Part shown: in pieces, positions 11,501-23,700 of the stretch
How positions within the stretch are numbered: the first letter of the stretch is position 1
Layout: each line of letters starts with the position of its first letter
Source: Blastobasis lacticolella
Lineage: Eukaryota > Arthropoda > Insecta > Lepidoptera > Blastobasidae
Direction: 5' to 3'
Assembly: GCA_905147135.1 (NCBI GenBank)
Contig: LR990039.1
Coordinates: 30,625,708-30,689,707, forward strand
Length of the DNA stretch: 64,000 bases
The notes under the pieces: generated by a model
What the model was told of the DNA's origin: nothing
The model's database searches: none
What the model saw: only the letters and a program-made list of their open reading frames with translations
Program-made: the position numbers and the translations under genes

Positions 11501-13605
11501 TTTAATTACACTTGTGCAGATTGACTATTTGCAAAAAGTCATACGGTATGACACCCAGCAGCAAATTATAATCTTGTTTGATTTATACTTCCATTGTAAA
11601 GGTGCATTTGAATGTAAAATAAGGTCAACCAGTCTTAGAAGGTAACTTGTACTTATACTATTTCGCAGATAAAACTCTTAACCAGGAGGTAGATTTATTA
11701 TTAGTTTCTTTAGTTCTTGTCCAATTGCGAATCTTAACTACTTCATTAACTTTCCACGAAACATTTCCGACGAATAAATTTAAGACCAAAATTTAAACTT
11801 TTGTAGTGTCGCCCGTTATACAGTTATAGCATATATGGTAAATTTATTATATAAAGTGTTTAAATAGTATTCATTTCATCGTATATTTGTTGCAGAAAAC
11901 AAATAACTAGATTGTCAAAAAGTAAAACTGTACAAAAAAACTGTAAAACTTCATAATTAGTTAGGGACAATTCTGACATTTTACCACAACTATGCCATCT
12001 ATTAATCAACTGCGACAAAACTCACAACTAGATAAAATTGACAACGATATGCTAGTAGGGTTTATTTTTTGAAATAAAACAGTTTTTAAAAGTTCGTGGG
12101 GCTATTCCGACTACCTTCCATACATGCTAGTGATGGCCGTTCGTTGGTCGATAAATTGGACCTACACTTGAACCTTTTTTAATGAAGACCCCTAGGTCAA
12201 ACAGGATTCCCAGGAAAGAACGGCACAAACAGCGCTTTGGTATAAAATGAAAACAGAATATTTATAAGTTACTAGTTTATTTTGGTTATTACAGGTTATG
12301 GCACAATTATCAGTCTTTATAACAGTTTTGGTACCTGCAATAGAGATTTTGCAATAAGTTTTTGCAGACATTTAAGTCTTGTGATCAATGTAGTTCTAGG
12401 TATACCATAATGATGTGCTTCTACATAAGTGGTCGTGGTTATTCCGTACGTCATTTCAGGTTGCCCGAATCTGTAATTCAGTGTATGCTTTTTCTTTCTT
12501 GCGTTTATAATGGCGAACCATCTTTGCAGCAATTTTATTAATATCTATATTTTAATGTAAGAGTGAGTAAATCCCCTACCTGTTCATAGAAGTCAGTATT
12601 TATTAAGCCTTCTAGAACGAGAATGATAGCGGAAAGTCGTAATAACTTATTGTTTTAAACTTTCGAGGTCAATAACAATTTTGCTATGATAACGAAGTCT
12701 GTTTAACAAAATAGACATCAAAATCTTGCTAGAATATTGCGATTTAGATTCAATATTTAACATGATATTGTACCCATTAAATTAACGGAAAGCAATTTAG
12801 ATTCAGCGAAAGTAGCTTTTAGTTACGTGAGTTCTGGTTAATTTCACCATATCATCTAACCATTTTGATTATTCAAATATCTTACGCAAACTACTCGGTT
12901 CCTAATGGAGGGCGCGGAGTTGTCTTCCTAAATAATAAATTCTATCCTAACTAATATTCAATTTTATTTGTCTTTTCTGTGCTACCAGATCTGATAACTT
13001 TTTAATAAATATTTGAGCTCCCTTTCTGACACTGCGAGCAAACATGACTTCGGAAGGTTTTCATTATTTATTGCAGCGTTATCATTTGCAGCGTTAAGAA
13101 GCTTTCGAATAGAGATAGATTTTGAAGATATTCGGATCTTTTTACAATGGCGGCATTTAAATTTGCAGTACGAGGCGAGTTTCTTTCTATTCATTGGTTT
13201 CGTCTTTTATAGGCGGGATATTAAACGTGTGTTATAAGGTACAGATACTTGGTTTGTGATCAATATACTCGTCTAAGATTTGTATAAAATCTTTGAAGCT
13301 TTTGTTCAATAAGTTACATGCTCGCTCTTATATTTTTGGCGGTATTGTTGTGAGGAGGGTATAAACCTTTATTTTATTGTCTGTTATAAGTTGCGCCGTC
13401 AGCTTCTTCAGTTTCTAGGTGAGTTTAGAGCAAGAGTTGATGTTGTTGGTTGTCACTTTCATCATCATGAGGGGATATTATTCAGCATATTAGCAATGTT
13501 TACAAGTTACACACCTATGTGCTAACAAATATTACAGTAGACAGTAAAGCGACTGTGTCGCATTGGCCTCTTTTTGCAATAAAATATTCATTTTCATCAA
13601 ATATT

Positions 13606-13855
13606 TGTTGGTAGCTATCCTTCGTCAAACGAAAGTTAACAATGAACTCTTGTTCAGGCAGCTGCAGCGGATCGCTATCTATCGTCAGACGAAAGTTAAC
13701 TGTGAACTCTTGTTCAGGGGGCTGCAGCGGATCGCTATCCATCGTCAGACGAAAGTTAACAATGAACTCTTGTTCTGGAGGCTGCAGCGGATCGCTATCC
13801 TTCGTCAAACCAAAGTTAACAATGAACTCTTGTTCAGGCAGCTGCAGCGGGCAGC
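13606..13855. repeat. 60-bp minisatellite, four copies, open in several frames
   Basis: Units start at about 13621, 13681, 13741 and 13801 (CGTCARACGAAAGTTAACAATGAACTC...CTGCAGCGGATCG), exactly 60 bp apart. Because 60 is a multiple of three, two plus frames and one minus frame stay open across the array. On the minus strand (13515-13865) it reads as a 20-residue repeat containing PEQEFIVNFRLT, followed by a unique tail (YQQIFDENEYF). The tail is faintly like the N-terminus of Harbinger-type transposases; that assignment is speculative. Confidence 0.9.
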
Positions 13856-14059
13856 TGCTGCCCAAGCTAGACTGAGCTATTCGCCAATTACACTTTTAAT
13901 ATAAGTCCTTATTTGTCAATCTAAATAAACTATATCAAAGAAGCCTGTAAAAATGTACTGGCAAAATCAAACAGGTAAAATCAGTCTGGGCAGAAAAAGA
14001 AAACAGACAACCTGAACAAAGAGTCCACAGTATTCATCCATTTTTATCACACTATATAG

Positions 14060-14230
14060 AAATAATCTCTACGCTTGGCAGGCGGGTTGGAGATCGCAGT
14101 GTTTAAATATAACAATGGAAAATGCAGTTGCCCATTTTCCCGACTACGGAGACTCTAGATCTTTGGCCTCAAAAACGTTAGTCGCCTTGTACGACACGAC
14201 ACCCATGAGTCTAAGGGGTTGGTGCTATTC
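14060..14230 (+). mobile_element. RTE-type LINE 3' repeat fragment
   Basis: CTACGCTTGGCAGGCGGGTTGGAGATCGCAGTG and the later GTCGCCTTGTACGACACGACACCCATGAG...GGTTGGTGCTATTC match the element at 19070-19300, with internal differences. Confidence 0.5.
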
Positions 14231-14556
14231 AGATATTTTAAATACTAATCCTTAATTTCTTTATTCCTCTGATTTTGTATTATTTTGTGTAGAAGCAATA
14301 AATAATTTTTAATTTCATTCATTCATTCATAACCATTGGTAACCATTTTATACATTTTTTATATTGGTGGTAACCATTTTAATATGTTTTGTTTGTCTAT
14401 TGAAATAAATCACGATTTTATTGAATTTTGCTTTTTGATACATTGGGTGTTTCATGCAACATCACCTCCCGGTAATAATGCAATGTTTTACGTTGACATT
14501 TCGCGATATTCGAGTTTAAGGTCTGAAAATAAAGTTATTGTTTTCGTCTTTCGCAG

Positions 14557-14775
14557 GGTCTCGCCATGTCGAGCTGTCCGGTGGCGGGGTCGTGCAGGGG
14601 CGCGCGCCGCCGCCCCCCGCCGCCGCCGGAGCCCTCGCTCTCCGTCGCGGCGGAGCTGAGCGAGCTGAGCCTCGACCAGGGCTACCACACGCTGGCTGAC
14701 TGCGGCCCCCCGCGCCGCCGCCGGGAGAACACACTCAGCGACGCCATCTGGCTCAAAATACTGTCTCACCTGGAG
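14557..14775 (+). CDS. Fbxl7: Fbxl7 exon with the first in-frame ATG; N-terminal leader and start of F-box
   Basis: The acceptor is TTTCGTCTTTCGCAG, ending at 14556, and the donor GTAATT begins at 14776. The first in-frame ATG is at 14566 (CTCGCCATGT, a fair initiation context). The nine bases before it (GGT CTC GCC) are also open, so an upstream coding exon is possible; a 5'UTR exon is equally possible. It codes for residues 1-70: an Arg/Pro-rich stretch at 12-22, an acidic-hydrophobic stretch at 28-40 and an RRRR tract, then the first half of the F-box. The exon is extremely GC-rich against an AT-rich flank. Antisense open frames across it (14488-14769) are composition shadows. Confidence 0.9.
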
Positions 14776-17700
14776 GTAATTGGAATGGTTCTGAGGTGGA
14801 TTTGGTGAAAATAATACTTTTCTTTCAGCGGGTGTTCAGTTGTACCTATAAGAAGAAAAGAGGAAGGGGAAACGCCTATGTTTTTGATGCGAATGCTCGT
14901 TAATATTTGGCACCATTTATGGAACTGCCCCTTTCACGTTTAAACTGCCTACTTTTCACTTGGCTATTTTGTATATCAACTCTATTGCATTTAGGTACGT
15001 GACAGTGGAACGGAGGTAACCGCAATACTTGGTGCCCATTTGCCTTAATAACCTCATATTTTCTTCCCCAAAAACATCACAATCACGAATCTTTTCATCA
15101 TCAGGTGGCCCGCATGCCTATTTGTCCACCATATTACAATAAAAAAAAAATTATCGCTGGGTAGAAGCTAGAAAAATTATCTGTTAACCTGGTGAGTTTG
15201 ACTACTGAATATTAAAAGGGCGTCATATATAAATCCTACTTTAGTCCCTACATATATGAATCGTTTGCCTTATAACATTGAAGTAGATTTCTCATTGTCA
15301 ACCATATATTTCAAAAATTACCGTTTGTGCTACTTTTTGTGTTGCTTATGTTTATATTTTATACCTCAATCGGTCGGGGATTGCATGTTTCCCAGGAGCC
15401 ACATGTAAAGTCGTAGTTTACCCACAGTACGCTCTAACCGCAAGGCAACCCACCACAGCGCCTCACGCAGTCGTATATCAAGACTTAATAGTCTCGCGCT
15501 TTGTTCACCATTGCATCGAAAAGAATTAAGGTTCAGCATTTAGTTAAGTAAAACTGTCACTTGCCATCAGGTGACGTTTATTCTGTACTACTAGACAGGC
15601 TTAGGCTTTATCCCCTTGGTGTACACTGTCATTATTTTGGCGTTAATGTTCCGGTTTTACTCAGGATCGGTTCGGGGTCCGCCTTGACCATAATCCAAGA
15701 TTTGGCACATCAAGTACCCATTCATAGGTACCCTTGGTGTACACTATGCAAAGTATTTTTATGACATAGGTACAGTAGGCAAACAGGCAAGCAGGCCACT
15801 TGAAGGGAAGTGGTGACCACTGCCTACAGACATTAGCAACACCAAGAGTTTCACCAAGTACTCTTAAATCGTGGAAATTAAAAAACTCCCTCGTCTAATC
15901 GCGGCCATCCTAAAATCCGACAGATATGTGACCACTTCAGTTATATAGAAGTAGGTAGGTACGTTACCATCCGCATATTTGCTGTGGTTTACGCGCCTAT
16001 GGAATAAAGGGCTTAGCTCTAAACTTATTAATTTCATATTTAAGTCAGAGAATTCAAAAGGTTGATGTGCACGGAGGAAGACCTGCAGGGTATGAAGTCT
16101 TTATGGGGGTCCTACAGGGGTCAATTCTGAGTCCGTTTTTGTTTCTTAAATGATTTGCCGTATTTTGTAAAAGATACTCACGAAATTGTTTTGTTCGTTG
16201 ATGATACATCTTTAGTGTTTAAAATTAAGTGAACAAAGCTATTTCAAAAGTGGTAAACTGGTTTACGGTTAATAATTTATTACTGAATGGCAAAAAGACA
16301 AAATGTTTAAGATTCTCCTTGCCAAATGTAAGATCAGTACCTACTAACATACAAGTAAGAGGCGAAAATTTGGATCTTGTTGGTTCCACTGTATTTTTAG
16401 GCTTTACTCTAAATAGTAGCTTACAATGGGGTCCACACATTGACACATTGATGAATTGGCGAAAAGGGTAAGTTCTGCAGCATATGCTGTAAAAAAGATA
16501 CGAGGTTATTCTGATGAGGCTACAGCAAGATTAGTATATTTAGTTATTTCCACAGCATTATGACTTATGGCATACTGCTGTGGGGACACGCTGCCGACTG
16601 GCATAATGTATTTGTACTGCAAAAAAGGGCTATTCGCGCTATTTATCAATTGGGACCTAGAACTTCACTTAGAGATAAATTCAAGAATGTTGGCATTATG
16701 ACAATGCCTTCACAATACATATATGAGAACTTGATCTATGTTCATAAAATATACACTTGTTTATGAAGAACAGTGATGTTCATAGTAGGAATACTAGAAA
16801 TAAAGATAAACTTGTTACTGGTTCTTGTCGTCTGGCCCAAGTCCACAAATCATTTATGGGTCAATGTTTACGCTTTTATAATAAGGTTCCAACAGATATA
16901 CAGAATTTATCATTGAATCAATTTAAAGCCACTATAAAAAGCAAATTATGTCTAAAAGTTATTATGGTATATCTGAATATGTAAATGACAAAATTACATG
17001 GGACTGAACTGCTGTTCTATACAGGTATTTACTTTTAAGATAGTATCTAGGACAAATAATGTATTAGTACATAAGACATGTTAAAAAAAAAAGAATTAAC
17101 GTAGGCTCTGTGTGTTTCTTGCCGGAGAACCACCTTGGAAGCGGCGTTAAATTTCCTTCCTTTCCCACACATAGTGACTTCTGTCTGCGGTTGGGTAGGG
17201 GTAGGGTAGTAGTTAGAGTAGGGGTAGGGTAGGGGTAAGATAGTGGTAGAGTAGGGGTAAGGTAGTGGTAGGGTAGAGTTGAGGCAGTGGGAGAATACGG
17301 TAGGGGTAAGCTAGGGATAGGGTAGGGATAGGATAGAGTAGGGTGGGAGCAGCTACCTATCACATGCAGCATGTGTAATGCACGCTCACTTAAAAGTCTG
17401 TCTGGCGGTGGCGTGGGGGCCGGGTCGCTCTTTTCCCTCAAATATGGTTGAATTGGACGATGGCTGGGCCCTGCGTTATACTCGTGAACGGGTGCTGCCT
17501 TAGTGGACTGGCTTACTCTTGTTGTAGTTTTGGGTGTTTTTTCTTAATTTCACTAGATATAGTTATATAATATATTGAGACGTTCACCATCGGCTTGCAT
17601 AGGTCTCATCTTTGTGCGCAAGTTAGCCTATGAAAAAGTCTATTTAGGAAATTTCAACACCCTTACCCTTTTCTCACTTAATATCATCATCACCGGCTGT

Positions 17701-20700
17701 GTCCTTGTGCGGTGCGCGAGACTTTTTTCTCACTTAATATTTCACACTTCGATAATTATGAGATAGACCAGCATAACGAATATTTCCTTTGGACGCATAG
17801 TGCCAGAAACGCAAACGACCGTATTTTAAATTCGCAACTTGCCACACGTGCTCATGACCAGGTACGCAAACGACCCGAAATGAATGCGCAATCGACCAGG
17901 TAAATTACATATTTTATTATTTTAAAGAACTTAGTACACAAAACTTAAAGGTTACATATACCTGTTCGCTAATACATGTAAAATATATACTAAAAATTAA
18001 AAAAGTCGTCCACACCGCTGCCCCCCGGAATGGTGCCCAGTAAGCTGGCTGCGTTGCCTCGTTGAATAGCGATGCTAATCCGTTGCCCGAGGAACGAGCC
18101 AGCTCTCTGGTCACCAGTGGTATCATTTAATTTTTTTGAAAGTTATATATAGAACTTTCTCGCACCAGGGCCCCACGGTCCCAACGTTTCCACACCAAAA
18201 GGCTGAAATACGAAGTCTTGCGCTAGACGCTAGGTCTTCCGCAGCTGAGACCGCAGCCCCAGCGCAGCTGGCAGTGGAGGCCACATGCGAAGGCGCCAGA
18301 GTGTCCGTCAGAGTGTCACAGGTAGCGTCCCACACCAGCGCCTTCCCACGCTGCCACCCAATGAGCGTCATGCCGTCGGGCCTCTTGCCATCGTCACGTA
18401 CGGTACCTTGCGGCTCTAATACGGCCGGTACGTTGACGGTGACAAGTGCCCTACGAATGACGTCATTGATTGCCGCGTGCCTGGAGATTCGGCCTGCTCT
18501 GCGGGTACATGAAAGACCGTGGTGCCCTAGTGGATCCACAGATGCACCACAAGGACAGTAGTGTAAGCGAACCAGATTGACCCCCAATCTTAAACCCAAA
18601 CATATGGACAACGACAAGTTGTCCAGAACGGTGCCGATATTCGAGGAGGGGACTGTATGCAGCTAGAACCCTGACTCTCGCTCTGTCACGGCTAGGAGAC
18701 GAGCCCGTTCCGAAATATTGGCTGAAGAAACTAATAAATCTTTTAGAATTTTTTTGCATCAAGGCTCGTCCCATAGCCGTTGATGCATCGGAGACTCTGG
18801 GGGAGACTCTTTCGGACATATACTCATCCAGGCTTTTTCAGCATCTGTGCAGCAAGGACTGTCAATAAAACTTGTGTGTGGTCCTAGGATTTTGCTGACT
18901 AAAGTTTCGGTGCTATAGACAGATGATAAAAAAGCCGGGAGAGAATACTTGAAATTTTGCGCTCTCCTATTGCGCCTAAACGAACTGGTAGCGAAGCTTG
19001 GGACCATGCTCGTAAATTAAGATCTAAATTTAGAATTTTGGAGATTATTGTTCGAATGTCATTGTCTCATCATCACAGCCCATAACAGTCCACTGCAGGA
19101 CTTCGGGCCTCTCCCACGAAAGGGGAGGTCATTGCCATAATCTCCACGCTTGGCAGGCGGGTTGGAGATCGCAGTGCAGTTGATGTAAATCTACCCAGAA
19201 AGATGCTGCTGCCCACCTTTCGGATTTGTCCCTTAGTCGCCTCTTACGACACCCACGGGAAAAGATGGGGTGGTGCTATTCTTTGAGGTGGCGGCACCAC
19301 ACACCACTGTCATTGTCTAAATTGTCAAATTGCCAAATAGGATTGCGGAACGAAAAGGCAGAAACGCAGTAAAATTAGGGCTATGTGTGATTTAATTTTA
19401 AGTAGTTCTTCACAATAAATTTGGAATTTTGATTGTTTTTCAAGTAAAAATGGCGGAATAGACTTGTCAAAAATGGGGGCGGAGATGAAGACCTAGAAGT
19501 ACCTAGAAGGCGGAGAGTTTCTTCACTTAAAATTTTGATTCCTGGGGCTTTAAGTCAAAATTTGTTATAATTTCAGGTTTGTTAATCAAATTTTGGTCCA
19601 AATAAAGCTCGCATTTTGAAAAATTTATGGATAGGTCGATGGTTTGAAACTCAGAGGATATGAGTTGTAGGTCATCTAAAACTGTTGTAACTCCACCTCC
19701 AAGTGTCCCGTCATCTAGGTACCATACGTTTAATTTCGACTTTAATTTTGATATAATAGGTTGTACTGCCAAACTAAATATAGCTGGTCCGAGTGGGTCT
19801 CCCTGTTGACTCAGAAGTAGGGTTACTTCTGAGTTCAAAACATTGCTTTTAAACATTAATTTAGAAGGGGACTTATAACACTGTCAGATATAGGGAAGAA
19901 GTTCCGGACATTGTTTTTTAATTTCTATAAGTAAGGTGTCTCTATTTACCGCATTAAATGCATTTTTGACATTTACTTTCAGAACGACTTCAGCCTGGTT
20001 GTTGGTTATGAAAGTACGCAAGGCGTGCACTGCGGCTTCGCAGCCACCTTTGCTTCCAAATCCAAGCTGAATCGGCTGAAAAATAGACGTTAATTTAGGA
20101 GCAAATTTTTTACAACAAATATTGGTGTCGAGTCTCCGAATGGTAGTGCCTACAGCAATCGGCATGACTCCCCCGTCTTTTTTCATTAGAGCGCACAGAT
20201 TCGCCCCGTATAAAATATCGAGTATTTGAGCATTAACCTTTCCCGCTAACATGACGTTAATGAGGGCGGTGAGTTCCTCCAAAAGCCTGGTACAGGCGTC
20301 CCCGCAGGATTTCCACAACAGATCTTTTAGATGCTGTGGTGAAAGTCCATCGAGGCCACCGGCTGAGCCGTTTTTAAAGGACATCACCGCCGACAAAACA
20401 TCGTCACATGTAGCGGTGAGGTGCGTGGAGGAAAGGTCAGGAGCAGTCAGGTTGGACTGTGGTGCGGAAGCGTGCTTTTCTCTCAGCGCGTGGAGAGTTT
20501 CCCTGGAGTCAAGGGCAAGTTTCCTGATGGAGCATGCCTGTCTAGGAACAGCCTATTCACTCTAGCCTTGAAGGCATCCAGGCGTCCCTTTATGTCCCCT
20601 TCGCTGACTTTTTCTTCAACTTTTCTTTCTTTATTGAAAATATGTCTGGGGTTAGGCCTGAAACAACTTTTATTGGTGATACTATTACAATTTAGTTTAA

Positions 20701-23700
20701 TTTTATTTGTTAGAGACGAGGAATTTCCTTTGTTGACATTTAAAATTTCGAAAGGGAATGTAAATAATTTTGTCCAGGCGCGCTTTAAATTTTTTTTTAA
20801 CTGTTTTTGATGACATTGGTTAAATTTTGTGCGACAGCAATACGAGCGCCCCGTGGTACCCTTTTTACAACAGGAACTGATTGTTTCAGTTCTGCCAGGT
20901 AAGACCACAGGGGCTCGTCCTGTACCGTAGGAGATGAAGTGCTGCTAGTTTGAACTGGACATGAAGATGGTATTGATATGGATGGATTTTTCTTATGTTT
21001 TTTTCCTGTATGAATATTCAGACCATGTTAGCTATTTAAAAAGCGCGCCTGGGGGCAAAGGGGACACTGAAGAGTTAGGACTCCGTCACTAATATTTCCT
21101 CGAACATCGTTATCGGTTTTAGTTGGCATCGACCCCATGTATATAATAGGGTCCTGTATAGTAACAGTTAACTACAAAAATAAATGTATATAAAACGACG
21201 TATAACGTTATTCACGTTTTTCACCATCATGATTAGTCGTGTTACTCCGAAAATATGTATTTTTAGTTTCAGTGCTTTGTTGATGACAATTGCCGTCTCG
21301 GTTTGTCTTGGCTGCTGCACTACTGCGCGCGCAGGAGAGGTATAGCCAAGCAACGGCGGCGTGGCGTCCTGTCACCCAATATGAAAATCACTCAACAATA
21401 ATATTTACATTTTGGCTATTAATTGCGCACGCCTGGGTGAAATTTCAGTAGTGCCTAAACATTGGCCTATGGGCGAACCACTTATATAAAAATAAGCAGA
21501 CTCGGAACCTCAGGGATATTTAATACTTTTTATTAATTACTTGACACACGTTCAATTGGTTCAACAAACAACAACCTAAACTTAAAGGTTACTTCACTTC
21601 ACTGAAAGGCAACTCCACTAATACACAATACATAACGAACGAAAGTTAATCATAGGTACGCCCAAAAGGGCCCAAATAGTTTGGACAACCGCTGTTTTCT
21701 AGGTATTAATTTTAAGTTTTAAAATTGTTAATTTTCTAACGGAATTTAGGGGTTGTATTTTACCAGCTTGTAATTTTTTTAATAATTTTTTTGTACTAGA
21801 TATCAAACCTAATGTCAACACTTCTTCGTTGTTTTTTATTACAAGCTTTTGATAAAAAGTTTATCATGGTGTTGTCACACTTTTTACTCTCCTTTTTTAA
21901 ATTTAGCACACTTTCACCAAATATTTTCTTATGCGTGTATTAATCCGGTGGTTCCAGCCCTCCACCGGATTGTTCGTGCGGTGCCGACATTGCCAACGCT
22001 TATTATTTGCAACTTTTCTTTTCTTAGCCATTGGGATTCAAAGTATTTCTTGAATGTTTTTGTGCCCTCATTTTCTGGAGACATTCAAAATACTTTCCCA
22101 ACATGTTTGGATTAGGCGATTTGGTAATAAAGGTAAGTTTGCTGCAAGTCGGACCATACGTCTACTTTCCTTTGTTGCATTACAGTGAAGTAATTTAGCC
22201 TTTTTCCATACCGCTTTACTCAAATTATAGTAACAGCCGGATATAATAGCAGCTTCAGGAAATACAGTCCCAACTGCCTTTATAGCTGCGTCCTCGTAAT
22301 CTGTTTTGAATTCTGTCATGCTGGAATTTAATTTGGTTTTAAGAGCTGAAATAGTCTAACATAAGTAGCGTAAGTTTTGTTCGGAAGCAAGCGAATATTA
22401 CTGGTACCACGTTGGTGACGGTATCGGTGGAGTTAAGATCAATATGTATTGTGTACAGTTGTTCAAAAGGAGACGGGGCACTTTTAAAGGTACCGTCACC
22501 AAAATAAATGTTAGTACCAAATATTTTAAGAAATTTTCTTGAGGTAGGAGAACAAAATATCAATATTCTTTCCGCGTCACCATCATCACACAACAATAAT
22601 TTCGTTTGATTGTTGGCAAGCCTTGGACTAAATCGTTACTAAGAGCTATAAAACACCTCTCTTAGATTTTTGACACAGAACCCAGGTCATCGTTAACTTG
22701 CTATTTACATTCGTCAATTGTCAAAATAACTTTGCACTTATCAGGATCTCTCAAAAATAAATGCTTACTACGTCGCAATATCGTTGTCTTTGATGTGTTT
22801 AATGTGATGGATGCGTTGCAGTTTTCTGATTGTCGATTAACGCACCTCCGATTATTTGATGATTTATTGAAAACATGAAATTATATAAGTACCCATCATG
22901 TATTATCAAACCTATTGCCTGATTGATTTTTTGTGAAAATAAATTTTTCCTCCATTATCCGTTGCAGTATTGTTGTATGCAGTTATGTCATTTTGATTAC
23001 ATATGAAGAAATGATTGCTAGTGACAGGAGCACAATCAAATTGAAAGTGGTCATTACCTTCTTTTATTACCAGCAAAGAGTTTCTAATCTTATCATCTAT
23101 CTATTACAACTATAGCCCATAACATCGGAGTACACGTCTATAGTGTAATACTTAATTGTAAACGACTTAACCTAAATTGCTTATTTGGTAATTTTCTGTT
23201 GAAAATATGTTCCTTTGCGTGTACGGTAATTTGCGTTTCTGGTGCTATGCGTATACGAGTATATTAAAATATGGTCATCTGCGTATCTGGTAGTTTGCTG
23301 TTGAAAATATGGTCATTCGCATGTACGGTAACTTGCGTTTCTGGCACTATGTGTCCAAAGGGAATATTTTTGGTCCGCCAGGACGGACTGCCCGATAGGA
23401 GCCTCGTAAAGGCTCCGTGGCACTGGTTTATTTTAGAAGATGCAACCTATAAAAAATATAGCCTTTAAAATGTTGAATAAAATATTTTATATTTATTATC
23501 AAAAAATTGTAAGTATCTTTAAATTATCATATATTTTTTCAACGGTACAGATGTTTTTGGTTCCATAATAATAGGTAATACTGGGGATAAGGTCTATCAG
23601 TTACCATTAGTTACATCTCTGGGCCATATCTGTAAAAAATTTGGGCCAAACGTCTATACAAGAGCATAGAGGTTTCGCTTGCTGTACTTATAAATATTAA

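Noticed and set aside
14488..14769. Antisense open frames across the first Fbxl7 exon
   Set aside because: High GC removes stop codons on both strands. The plus frame alone has the F-box motif and correct splice phases.
17191..17349. Telomere-like or G-quadruplex gene-coding region (125-residue minus-strand frame)
   Set aside because: Low-complexity GGGTAG repetition keeps the frame open; the translation is only Tyr/Pro/Thr/Leu repetition.
18136..18561. 141-residue plus-strand frame
   Set aside because: Shadow of the minus-strand R2-like endonuclease region, which carries the recognisable CCHC and PD...D motifs.
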